Source: Telopea speciosissima
Lineage: Eukaryota; Streptophyta; Magnoliopsida; Proteales; Proteaceae
Length of the DNA: 64,000 nucleotides
Assembly (NCBI RefSeq): GCF_018873765.1
Contig: NC_057920.1
Location: forward strand, 9,995,307 to 10,059,306
Reading direction: 5' to 3'
Part shown: in pieces, positions 9,841 through 20,996 of the stretch
Layout of the letters: each line of letters begins with the position of its first letter
How positions within the stretch are numbered: the stretch's first letter is position 1
Made by a program: the position numbers and the translations under genes
The notes under the pieces: generated by a model
Seen by the model: only the letters and a program-made list of their open reading frames with translations
Told to the model about the DNA's origin: nothing
Database searches by the model: none

Positions 9841-10082
9841 GTGCATGGAGCCAGAGCCCATCATGTTCACCAGTTGGGCCGATGCATGATCTCGTGAATT
9901 ACTTCTAAAAATGAAAAAAAAAGAATAAATCATTATATATTAAAGAGCCAGGGCCCTCTAATAGGAGAAGAGGGGTTCTGTGCGTCAGAGTGATCGGGGC
10001 ATCTTCCTCTTCCTCTCTCTGGTTTATCGAAACTAAGGGAGATTTTTCTTTAAAGGTGATCGCTCATCTTTCTTCTTCTCCG

Positions 10083-11274
10083 ATTAGGGCTTGTAACCAC
10101 CTTCTCCTTGTTTTCTTTTCTCTCACCTGCAACCCATCTTCTTGAACCCTAGCCATCAACCTCCTCTCCTTCTTCATTTTGGAAGGGTTTTGGCTTTTTC
10201 GATTTTTAGGGGTTCTAGTGGTTTCTTTGTTTCAGGTTTTTTAGGAGGGGGAAGAAATTCCAAGGCGACAGTGGGAAGAGCATATGGAGATCCCTTTTTT
10301 CTTCCTCACTTCGAGCCCAGACAAAATCTGAATGGTGGTTGAACCCTAGCCGTGCTCTTGCTCCATTTTTTCACCAAATCTACTCATTGAACTTTAGTTC
10401 ATCTGCAAATCTCTTGAAGATACCGATGGTTAGAGATAATATTGGGGATCAAATAGGATTTTGTTCATAAACGAGATCTTGATCGTCTCCAGATCCCTCT
10501 ATCCACCGTGCTCCAAGATCTATGGTTCTTGATTTTGGCAGAGATTCATTGCGAAGTGGCTCTGGTGTTTCTAAATCCATGAATATGAAGAGTTTGATCG
10601 GGTGGGAGGAAATTGATTTCGCTCGGAAACCTCTGGATTTGATCTTATTGAGGTTTTTTTCCCCATCCTCAGGGAATTTGATTAGGGTTCGTAATCACCT
10701 TCTCCTTGTTTTCTTTTCTCTCACCTGCAACCCATCTTCTTGAACCCTAGCCATCGACCTCCTTTCCTTCTTCTTCATTTTGGTAGGGTTTTGGCTTCTT
10801 CAATTTTTAGGGATTCTAGTGGTTTCTTTGTTTCAGTTTTTTTGAGGAGGGGGAAGAAATCCCAAGGCGACAGTGGGAAGAGCATATGGAGATCCCTTTT
10901 TTCTTCCTCACTTCGAGCCCAGGCAGAATCTGAATGGTGGTTGAACCCTAGCCATGCTCTTGCTCCATTTTTCACCATATCTACTCACTGAACTTTAGTT
11001 CATCTGCAGATCTCTGGAAGATACCAATGATGAGAGCTAATACTGAGGATCAAATGGGATTTCATTCATAAACGAGATCTTGATCGTCTCCGGATCCCTC
11101 TATCAACCGTGCTCCAAGATCTATAGTTCTTGATTTTGGTAGAGATTCATTGCAAAGTGGCTCTGGTGTTTCTAAATCCATGAATATGAAGATTTTGATC
11201 GCGTGAGAGGAATTTGATTTCACTCAGAAACCTTTGAATTTGATCTTATCGAGGTTTTTTCCCCATCCCCCGGG
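10083..11274. repeat. 598-bp tandem duplication (two units)
   Basis: Unit 1 is 10083-10680 and unit 2 is 10681 to about 11274, an offset of exactly 598 bp. Both start attaggg(c/t)t, run through cttctccttgttttcttttc, the ggaagagcatatggagatcc block and a gtggctctggtgtttctaaatcc block, and end at ccccatcc. They differ by scattered substitutions and small indels. The upstream 9960-10082 looks like the leader of a transcript (pyrimidine-rich, then a splice-like purine region), so this may be duplicated leader or intron of an unrecognised transcript. No conserved ORF spans the units. Confidence 0.85.
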
Positions 11275-11514
11275 TACGTATGTTCTTCAAATCTTCATTT
11301 AGTTAAATAAATTATCATATCTCCATTTTCCATTTTAATTCTGAAATAGTTGAATGTTTTTAAGTCTTGTTTCCATTTGTGTTTGGCTTCATTGGTATCC
11401 ATTCCTTGTGAACGCTTGATTTGCATATGCATTGGTACGATGGATCTTTGTAATGATTTGTCATGCTCAAATTTGAGAAGTTCTGATGGAATGGAGAGGT
11501 CATGTCTCTACGAC

Positions 11515-11839
11515 TAAGGGTGTCAATGTGTGCAGAGTACCGTATACCGATACCATTTTCGTACCGAATTATCTATATTTATTTGTACCGAATAAATTTA
11601 ATATGGTATCAGTATGAGATACTTGTACCGAGTCGGTATTTGGTACGGTATTGGCATGGACATAATATTGAGAATGCATCATACCATACCAATACTTGTA
11701 CCGAATAATACCGATCGATTCTGATATAGTATCAGTATGAGATACATGTACTGCATCGATATTCGATACAGTATCGATATGGGGTATATGTGCAGTGTAC
11801 TGTACTGGTATCCCGAAACTGTACCGATTGACATCCTTA
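11515..11839. mobile_element. hAT-type MITE with 8-bp target duplication
   Basis: The element begins taagggtgtcaatg and ends attgacatcctta, an inverted pair. The flanks are tctacgac (11507-11514) and tctacaac (11840-11847), 7 of 8 identical. Inside are many taccgatacc/gtatcggta words. An 8-bp duplication is typical of hAT elements; there is no transposase, so it is non-autonomous. Confidence 0.7.
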
Positions 11840-11849
11840 TCTACAACAT

Positions 11850-12060
11850 GCAATTCAGTTCCAATTTAGGGTCAATCAGGGCCAACCCGGTCTAGCCCTG
11901 TCCAATCAGGGTCATTCAGGGCTAGGGTAAACCTGGAAGGGTTGGACCTGGGTCAAGGGTTTGTTAGGGCTTGGCAGGGCTGGGCTGAGCTTGGGCCAAC
12001 TTTAAAACCCCCAGGGTTAGGCTGGGGTTTTAGCATGCCCAGCCCTTTGGCACCCCTATT
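11850..12060. repeat. Dispersed repeat with ccagccc/gtcagggc words
   Basis: It shares vocabulary with 590-1080 and 9480-9840 (gtcaatcagggc, aacccggtctagccctg). Non-coding. Confidence 0.45.
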
Positions 12061-12065
12061 CCCCC

Positions 12066-12287
12066 CTTGGGGTTATCCATGCAAATGTTCCTTAGGCAAG
12101 TTGAGATTTTCTATCCAAATGGGGTGTCATCCCACTTAGATTTCATTATCCAAGAGATAGGGGTCCACCTTTGACGCACGAGACCCACACCCTATAAACG
12201 ATGAGATCCATGTAGGGTGGCATCTCATGTGGATAGAGAATAGAGACTTGCCTAAGGGAGACATTTGCATGGATAACCACATGAGAT
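12066..12287. mobile_element. Foldback MITE
   Basis: 12066-12130 (ggttatccatgcaaatg, then ttaggcaag) is inverted at 12220-12285 (cttgcctaa, then catttgcatggataacc), around about 90 bp. No clear target duplication. Confidence 0.6.
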
Positions 12288-12299
12288 GTCATCTCACAT

Positions 12300-14580
12300 T
12301 GATCTCGCATGGGGGATGGCTACATGTGAAGTTTATCCCAACTCCACCAATAAATGGGTTCCAATAAATTCTCACTGTGACCACCAATCAGAAGGTGGGA
12401 AAAGGTATCTCCAAGGTTAGTATTTTTTATTAAAATTGACAGTAGGATGAGGGTTGAGCAGGGTATCCAGACTCACAATCACCACAGCAAACAGAGACAT
12501 ACAGGGGTCCTTGTCCTACTTAGTGTCTTCGTCTCACCCACCATACTCCCCCACCCATTCCAATTCAAACATTGCCTCTAGAGATAACTTTACAAATTTT
12601 GATACTTCAAAGCCTCAATTTTTAAAATAAAAATCTAATATCAAGCCAGTGAAGGGAGGTTTCCCATTAAATCATAGAAACAGGGAAACACAATTACAAT
12701 CTTTCCCTTATACTTCCTAGCTACCATAGAAATTAAGGCTAGCTTATAGCAATAGTTCTTAAATGAGGACGATTCCAAATCTATGGTTTGGGAATGTAGC
12801 GTATATTTCAAAGTTATGGACCCTGAGTTGAGAAAGACATTACTACCCAAAGCCAGAGCTTCCTGGAAGGTAACCGAAACTGATTACTGACCCAACTAGG
12901 GAAACGAGCAACACGAATTCATGCATGGCTACCTGCTAAAGAAAGACTAAAGAGGCACGTAAGGGTAAAGAAAACAAAGCCTAACACTCAACCTGGGGAA
13001 GGCTTTTACTGAGGCCGGTTTTCTGTAACGTACTTTGTAACCGAAAGACATTTCAATAAAGACAACCCTGCATGCTGCATGCGCAGGCTGTGCGGGGCTG
13101 TGCCCCATTGCTCTCCTCCTGCCCTCGGCGCTTTGGCCTTGCCGCCTTGCGATGTGCGAGACAGAGTCTCTCTCTCCCGAACCTAAACCTTCCTTACATG
13201 TATTCCACGCGAAGCTCTTTCCGACATTTCCGGGCTGCATTGTATGGACGGGTGGAAGTTCGCCCAACGGTTCAAACTTCAAAAGCCAAGCCCTGCCATG
13301 CCAAACACACCTCCCCCTTGATGGATAAGCATTACTGCATTAGTAACCGTCCTCTCCTTTTATGGGTAGGCATTACTGCATTAGTAACCGTCGATTTAAT
13401 AAAAAACGTATTCAGTGCACGAGGTTTCTGTCATTACGGGTTTTAAGGAAGATGTCATGTAACCGTCGATACATATCAATAACATATGAATTGATCTTAT
13501 CGGTAAAAAGGAGGTTTCTACCACTGCGGGTTTTAGGGAGGGTATCATGTAACCGTGGATGTATATCGATAACATACGAATTGATCTTATTGGTAAAAAA
13601 TATGATCTATTCATATCGTATCGTATCGTATCTTATCGTATAAGCTCTCCCTAATATAAATTTTAGAAAATTCTTAAAATTTAATATTAGGACCCACTTT
13701 TCTGATTTTTATTATCATATATATATGCTGTAATAAATACCCAAAAATTGAATAAGTTAGTCAAAATAGGAAAATTAGGATGTGAAAATTGGAAGGGGAT
13801 GTGGAAACACGTCGACGCTTTTCACCATATCCAGAGATCAAAATTAGCAACTTTGAATTTAATTCCTTTCCTATTAGTCAGAGAAAGTGTGTTAAATACA
13901 GGGGGAAGAAACAAGAAGAAGAATGAGCCCATGATAATAGCGTGAGTCGTGATAAGGGAAAGTACAGAGCAACCTAAAGAATAGTTTGGTCACAAAGATA
14001 AGCATGCAGCGATGGGTCACACATCATCGCTACATCACGGCGAGATAATCATAGCTGTCCGATTCAAATACCTACCCTAAATATGGTCAACAACATGTGA
14101 ACCAATAAGATGATATGGTAAAAAATGCTTCACAAGATTATACGGACCATCTAACGGTCTTGATTAAATGGAGTTGGTGCCACGTATGAGAAGGATACGT
14201 TGAAGCTCCTTTGATGCTTGGGGCTGTGGTATACATTAGAAAGTCCTAAATGCAGAAATAACGAGGGGATTGGAGGGTATTTTAGTCTTTTAACTTTGAC
14301 CACCACCCCCGGTTCACCTCCCAAAACGACGCAATCTTGTTATTTTCGGCGATTTCTCTTCAAGTTTCCAGTTTATTGCGATATCTTATCATTTGAAATT
14401 TATCGAGAAAATGGTTTTTATTTCACTTGAAAACCCGAATATATCTCGATATTTAGGAGATATTCTTAAAGAATATTCGCACCTACTGGCCTGTAAAGAA
14501 TTTCTCACGCTCCTTTTCTTATTCCAAATTATCGCGATATTTGGCTCTCGTTTTATTTCCCTCCCTCCATAGTGGGAATT
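12300..14580. other. Intergenic stretch, no gene recognised
   Basis: Short ORFs at 12641-12850, 12947-13282 and 13072-13446 match nothing I recognise and show no coding signature. The stretch holds a duplicated attactgcattagtaaccgtc word (13331 and 13373) and the 90-bp tandem repeat listed separately. The last 300 bp form the upstream region of the uniporter gene. Confidence 0.5.
13421..13600. repeat. 90-bp tandem repeat, two units
   Basis: Units 13421-13510 and 13511-13600 both run from gaggtttct through cgggtttta, catgtaaccgt and aattgatcttat to ggtaaaaa, with about 15 differences. Confidence 0.8.
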
Positions 14581-14586
14581 GAGACC

Positions 14587-14594
14587 TATAAATA
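14587..14594 (+). promoter_or_regulatory. TATA box of the calcium uniporter gene
   Basis: TATAAATA lies 129 bp upstream of the chosen ATG (14723), placing the transcript start near 14620 and giving a leader of about 100 nt that contains a pyrimidine-rich tct repeat. Its spacing fits a plant core promoter. Confidence 0.6.
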
Positions 14595-14722
14595 ATGAAC
14601 CAACCCTGCGTTCATTTTTGCGATTCAAACAACTAAGCACTCAATCATCGGAGCTCCAAGCAGAACCTCACCTCTCTTTCTCTCTCTCTTCTCCTCCTCA
14701 TCTTTCTTTCTTCTGTTCAACA

Positions 14723-16788
14723 ATGGCGTTTCGCAAAACCCTAGCTCAGCGTCTATTTCACATAACCAAAATCTCATCCCTAAACAGTACCCTGACACAT
14801 TCCCCCATCGCTTCTCATCTGATTCAAGAACCTTTAGTCCCTCCTGATCAGGCCAAAACAAACTTCCGCAAAGAATTTCGCAGCGATTCAGATTCCGGCA
14901 GCGATTGGTTTTTCCGGAGATATCTTCAGAAGAGAGCGATTGTTCAGTCGGCGGTGGCGTCGCCGGAGCTCCGGTCCCTGTCGCTTGGGGACAAATTGAA
15001 GGAGAAGCTCAAAGGCATCAACATAAGCGGCGATCGCCTGCGATTGGAAGGATTGAATCTGCCGGTGAAAAGGTCGGATTCTCTAGACAAAATTTCATTC
15101 GAGGAAGTGCAGAAGGCGCGGAAGATGTTGATGCAGTCTCAGTTAGAAATGTTGAAAACGAAGTTGAAAAGTATTCCGGAAGGCTGCATCACCTATTCTG
15201 AGTTTATTCAGATCTGCTCCGACGGTTGCTCGAGTACTGATCAGGGATCAGAGTTTGCGAAGGTGTTGGAACAATCTGGAGCCGTCATCCTCCATGGAAA
15301 CGTGGTGTTCCTTAAACCGGAGCAGGTAAACATTTCTCTATTTTAACTGCAAATTTTTTTTTTTTAATTTTCTTTTCCATTATCGGTATCTCTTGATGGC
15401 ACGGGGCTAACGAGTTCTGTTCACGAAACTTTAAAAGTGATCGAAAGTCTAAAACCAGAAAGAAACGTCAGAAGCAACCAACCACGCAATGAAATGAAAT
15501 GAATTTCATTTTATCGAGATTTGTAATCGTTTTTGTTGCCATTGATTTTTATTTTTTTTCTTGAAAATTGAAATTACAGCGATCTGATATTATTTTATGA
15601 TTTTTTTTGTCATGTTTCTTTTTGAACAGGAAACCAACCCTACGCCATCTCGGCCAGATCCAAACAATCGTGTATTGAGATGGTAACCTTAGGAGAATTA
15701 AAAAACCAAAACTACCCTCGACATTTCTCCTTAATTTCCACTGTGACAGGTTTGTCACTTTTTGTCCAACGGACATGGAGACGAAGAACTGAAGGATGTG
15801 GATGCTAACTGCTTTTTCTCTCTTGGCCCACCTTCTTCCCCCTTTTATTCAATACTTATAATTAAACAAAAAAAAAGGGAAAGGAAAAAAGAAAAACAAT
15901 AGATACAGGATAGAGAGAGAGAGAGGAGAGGAAGGGAATCGTGGGGAACATGGGAGTAATGGGTCTGTGGATTTGTTGAAGCTGATGAAAAGAAAGGGAA
16001 AGGGGAAGTAAATTTTAGTTTATGGGCTAAAAAGAGAATTTCATCAAAAGTTCAAAAACTGTTTTCTTTTTTTTTTATTATTTTGTTTGGTGTTATCTTT
16101 AGCATCAATTAGAGAGAGAGAGAGAGATGCCTTTGGCTAACCCAAGACCAAGAGGTAGTTAAATGGGCAAGAAAAGGGGATTCAAGTTCCCTAAGCCCTA
16201 GTGGTTGATGTTTGTGTAGAAGTAATGGCTGCTGGAGGGAGTTGAGTTACCCAAATGTTGGCCGGTTTTGTTGTGGTTTTACAGGTAACAAAAGCGATAG
16301 ATGCTACGATGCAAGGTCTAATTCCTCTGGGAATAGCCCACCCAAATGACCCCAGGATTAAAGAGCTTGAAGAAATGGAGAAGGAGAAGATAGCGATAGA
16401 TGAAAAGGCGGATGCGCTGGTTAAAACGGAGATAGGTGCTGGGCTTGGCTTCCTCCTTGTCCAGACAGCAGCATTCATGAGGGTCACCTTCTGGGAGCTA
16501 TCTTGGGATGTGATGGAGCCAATATGCTTCTATCTCACCACCTTCTACTTCTTGGCGGGCTACACCTTCTTTATGATTACTTCAAGGGAACCTTCTTTCG
16601 AAGGGTTCTACCGTAGCCGTTTTATTGCCAAGCAGAAGCGGCTGATGAAGAACAAGAAATTCGACATTAAAAGGTTTTACGAGCTCCGCAAAGCCTGTAA
16701 TCCTTTTTCGCCTGAACAACATCCATCACCACCACCACCACCTAATCACTCTGATAGGACAATGCTCGGTGCTACTCTTTATCATTAA
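14723..16788 (+). CDS. Mitochondrial calcium uniporter (MCU) family protein, two exons
   Basis: Exons 14723-15325 and 16285-16788, joined in phase 0 across a GT-AG intron, give 368 aa. The protein is the pore subunit of the inner-membrane channel that takes Ca2+ into the mitochondrial matrix. An Arg-rich N-terminus (MAFRKTLAQRLFH) fits a mitochondrial presequence. Residues about 100-200 form the matrix N-domain. A coiled segment (about 222-245) precedes two membrane helices (about 251-270 and 281-300) joined by the selectivity loop WDVMEP (275-280). This is the DIME motif with Val for Ile, which several plant MCUs share. The C-terminal helix (KRLMKNKKFDIKRFYELRK) is typical; a proline-rich tail (PSPPPPP) follows. 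The ATG has a strong context (caacaATGGCG) and lies below the TATA box. Confidence 0.92.
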
Positions 16789-19700
16789 TATTTCAGTTTG
16801 ATAAAAGAACCGCAGATATCCAATAGATACTCACCTTCTCCCACCCCCACCCTCCACCCCCAAAAAAGACGAAGGGAAAAAAGGGAAAAAAAACAAACAG
16901 TTTTGTTTATTGTTACCATCTCAATATGTGATTTGAGTGTATAAAGGTTGTAGGGGTAGTAGTAGTAGTAATAGTATCTCAATACAAATCAAAATAGAGT
17001 TCATACTTAAACCATCTGATTCTCTATGAAAATTAATCTTGAAAATCATGTAGAAAGAATATCAGACAAATGGGTAATCAAGATTCAAGATGCCAAACAG
17101 GGTATTTACATGCTGGGGTGAGGTGAAAATGACCGTTGAATATTTAGATGCCTTTTACCAATTAAAAAGGGTTAGAATCTGATCAAGATTTTGTTGGTTA
17201 AAGGTTGCCCGTCTATGGAGATCTGTTGGTCTTCTAAACTTTGCACATACAGACCTGAGTTCTAACGAATAATTGAAAATAAAAAGCACTTCTATGGGAC
17301 TTGAGGTGAAATTGATTAGAAAACTTTCTTTGGATGAGTTTTTCTTCACCCACATGGTGAAGAGATAGAATCTCTTAACTCTTGTTATTTATTGCCCAAG
17401 TACATTTTGAACTTCGTGCAATAAGGGCACCCAATGGCTAGATTCTCTTTACACCAACGGTTTAAAAAAAGAAAAAAAAAAAAACTCTTGCCTAATAAAA
17501 ATAAGTAAAAATTACCCTGATCTCCCTTAAAAAGAAATTAATTTTAAAATGGAGAGAACCTATTGATTAGTGGTCCATTTAAAGGTTTTTTGCCTCCTTT
17601 TAGAAAGGACTTTCTTATTTAAATTGACCGACTTTTCCTTAATTGAGATCTTGAACAATAAGAACGAAAGTTAATTGTGACATTCACTATTTTAGGAGTC
17701 TAATCATATCATCAAATTACTATGGTTAAAGAATCATAAGTGATAAGTATTGAGTTTTACCAACTTGTTTGAATCTGAGTGCATTTGATCTCCATCACAC
17801 ATTACCAGCTACTTGCAGTACATGTTTTAGGCCTTGTTTCAACGCATATATGGCTCCACATGGAAAGCAGCTCTGCTACTTTTTTCTGTTGTCCACTGTT
17901 CTAACGTACCATCCTCCTGCTGCTCCTTTTATATGTTCTTGAAAGATTTATCTCTGTTTAGAACAGAACTCTGTTTTGGTACCTATCAAAAAAAAAAAAA
18001 AACTCTGTTTTGGTGTATCGAAGCCAAAGTGAATTATGATACACATGCATCTTGATGAAATGTTGCATTAGAGAAGGGTTAATCTTTTCATCGCTAAAGA
18101 TAAATCCATTTCAGGCTGTTGTGGCACCTATGTCCAGACATAGGAAGGGCAAAATGACCACCTCACCCCTTCCCCCCCTCATCTCCTGTGAAATGAAAAG
18201 CCCCACCCTTGTTGGATGCCCTCGTGTAGGCTCTCATTGGCCCCGTGCTGGTGCAAAGACTATGTGTAGCAGTGCAGTGATCCCCCTCCCAAATTTTAAT
18301 TTATATTTCATTCAAAATATCATTAAAAGTTTCTTAATAGCATGATATTTTTTAGGAAAAAATTTTCTAATCCGTTGGGGCAAGAAATGCCAGCACTTCT
18401 ATGTCTCTCTCTTCTTTACATGAAATGACTTAGCTATCTTCCTATATAAGATACCATTTTGTCACACTTCATTGATGTGCTATCTTATGCCACTTGCTTA
18501 TATTAAATATTTTATTAAATTAGTTAAATAATTGTTTTTGATAATGATAGCAAAACTTTACTCTTTTTTTTTATTCGGATTTTATTTTACTTAATATCTA
18601 ATCAAACGACATCTAGTTTTACAAAAATACAAATTACATATCCTTCTATGTCCATAAGCATAAGCAGTGATTAAAATATTTTCTTCAGTCACAATAAAGA
18701 GAATCAATAGTCATTCAACCGCAATGAAAACGATGGGTGAAGAGAAAAGAGGTAAAAATCATGCAAAATATTATTTCTTTTTTTCCTTTTAAAATTATTG
18801 GTGGAAGTGGACTATACACGCGTAGATCTATGGTGCAGAAGGATGTGAATACCGGTGGGATTCCATTAAGAGAGAGGGAGAGAGATGGGCTCTAAAGCTG
18901 GTTCTGTTGCAACTGCACCATTTGAAGAGGGAAACTCTTTTAGACCTCTTCTTCCACCTTTTTGTTAAGTATAGACTCTCCTCGTCAAACCTCAAACTCG
19001 TTTTCATCCTCCCACTTTTCATGGGATCGGGTTCCTTCCACCGCACCCCAACGATGGACATGCGATGCATAATGCATCATTCCCAACTCGGGTGTGTCGT
19101 TTCGATTGGTACTCCATCCATGTGTCGACATTTGCCCGCTGTGTGGGATGATGTCCAACTCGGAGGAGTGCGCTGGAGAGGAGCCAAATCCCTTTTCGTG
19201 AGACATTTAATATGTAATCACGTTGGTGAATGAATTAAGCTGTTTGGGACAGTTTTAGGGGACAGTTTTATTTCACCGAAGCAGTTTTCCCACGGATGAA
19301 ATTTTGTTGCTACACTAGTAGCAGGAATATTGTTAAAGAATATTTTAGAAAATACTTAAACCTAAGAGGGTATTTATGAACCCAAGGGGAAAGTGAATTA
19401 TTCCATTTCCTTGGCTGCCAGCCTTGTAGCAGGAACATTCCTGCTTCAAGTGTAGCAGTAAAATTTTTTCCTTTACCCACATCTATTGGTGAATGGAGAA
19501 TCTTTTACCTATGGATTTATGTGTCCTGCGATTGGTATCAGGAACGGTGGGGGGACGAGGGCATTATCAACTTTAGTAAGGAGACAGTGTAATAATGATC
19601 CTAGATGAACCCTTAGTTCGTGGGTGGAAGAAAACTTTATCCTTAATTCATGGCATTGGTTCCAAGTTTTGGTAATAGTCGTCGGTTTAAATTGGCTGAA

Positions 19701-19874
19701 AATTCAAAAAAATCCACCTTTTTAGTTGATACTAACTATACGTATCAGTATCGGTCACATACTCACATTCAATACCGATACCTAAAACCTGGTTTGGGAC
19801 GAGTATTACGATGATCAATCAGTTGTCTGAAAATTAATTTTTATTTCTACACCCCCTCTTTAATTTTGATTATT
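16789..19874. other. Intergenic stretch with repeat fragments, no gene recognised
   Basis: No ORF matches a known family. At 18134-18285 a repeat (gggcaaaatgaccacc, then tgaaatgaaaa, then ttggccccgtgctgg) is shared with 21525-21655. At 18398-18480 an acatgaaatgac/cttcattgatgtgct repeat is shared with 27465-27545. The 19730-19800 piece contains gtatcagtatcgg words of the dispersed family seen at 11515, 30303 and 36664. Confidence 0.5.
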
Positions 19875-19891
19875 ATACCTCAAACCGTATT

Positions 19892-20979
19892 TTTTTTGCT
19901 AAAGGTCAGCAATGTATATATATAAGAAATGGGAAAATATGTACAAGGAAAGACTCATGATTTCCAAAAAAACTATCCTGAGTTCTAACGTGAAACCTTC
20001 GGCATAGCCCTTAGTTTACTGTTAGCCAAAGATGCAATCTAAGTAAATCTATAGAAAGGCCGTTCTAGCGCTTCCCAATAGACAGTCTGCATAATAAAAT
20101 GGGGTGGACTAGTCCAACAAGTGGTGCATTTGCTTTTCACTGCGTGGGTTGCAAGCGCATCAGCTGCAGAATTTGCTTCTCTGTAGCAATGAGTGATTCG
20201 CCACCTGATAGTGTCCAGAAAAGATGAGGCCTTCCACCACTTATTCATTAGATACCAAGGAAGCTTAATAGAGAGAATTGTAGAGACGACCGCCTCCGAG
20301 TCGCATTCAATCCAAATATTTTCAGCTCCCATTTCTCTAGCATGGTCAACTCCAGTAAAAAAGGCCCCCAGCTCAGCCATGTAGTTTGAGCCCACTCCTT
20401 GGTACTGAGAGAAGCATCTTAAAACAACTCCTAAGTGATCCCGAATTATTCCCCCTGCTCCAATTGATCCTGGGTTGCCCAAGGAAGAGCCATCGATGTT
20501 CAATTTCCACTAACCTTGTAGTGGTTGCTTCCATCGCACTTCTACTATTCTTTTAACAGCTGGTTTTGAGATTGTGACTTTTAGCATACGAACCAAGGCA
20601 AGGTCTTGCACCGTTTTTACTTGTGCCCCTTTCGCCCATGTGCAATCCCCAACTTCCTTAAAGCATAGCTTTGCCACTTCGGCTGGAGTTCTCCTACAGT
20701 TTTTATGGCGACGTCTGTTGCGCTCCCACCATAAATTTTTGTAGCTTATAATCAGTAATGCGCCCCATGCCTTAGGGAGGGCTACTGCCTTGGTCTTCCT
20801 GCGCCACCAAGAAAATAGTAGCTCAATGGTTGGGAAGCCACTCCAGCTCTGATTGAAAACAAATAGCACCTCCATCCAAACTTGTCGCGAAAACGCGCAT
20901 TCAAGAAACAAATGTTGGATCGTTTCACAATCCATGTAACAAAGGTCACATCTTGATGCTAGAGGAACTGCTTTGCGAC
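19892..20979 (-). mobile_element. 5'-truncated L1 LINE with perfect 17-bp target duplication
   Basis: Atacctcaaaccgtatt occurs at 19875-19891 and 20980-20996, flanking exactly the LINE tail, which ends (minus strand) in ctttagc plus a short poly-A. Minus-strand coding covers the zinc-binding zf-RVT region (20977 to about 20513, starting near SRCDLC) and a C-terminal RNase H (20503-20039), divided by one in-frame TAG just before WKLNIDGSSLGNPG. RNase H acidic residues are present: Asp in NIDGSS, Glu in MAELGA, Asp in IECDSEA, Asp in SAADALA. Endonuclease and most of the RT are missing, as is usual for incomplete target-primed insertion. Confidence 0.9.
20039..20977 (-). pseudogene. LINE ORF2 C-terminus: zf-RVT plus RNase H
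   Basis: This is the remnant coding part of the truncated LINE. It lines up along its length with the second LINE of this window (49860-50794): both have SRCDLC, LLFSWW, ERN and WKLNIDG motifs and the PYYRF/PFYRF end. A single stop separates zinc region and RNase H. It has no independent function. Confidence 0.85.
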
Positions 20980-20996
20980 ATACCTCAAACCGTATT

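Noticed and set aside
12947..13446. Overlapping ORFs of 111 and 124 codons
   Set aside because: No recognisable domain, no splice or promoter context, and the plus-strand ORF runs into a tandem repeat.
14579..14722. Longer start for the uniporter at 14579
   Set aside because: It would begin at TTG and run through the TATA box; the ATG at 14723 has good context and begins a mitochondrial presequence.
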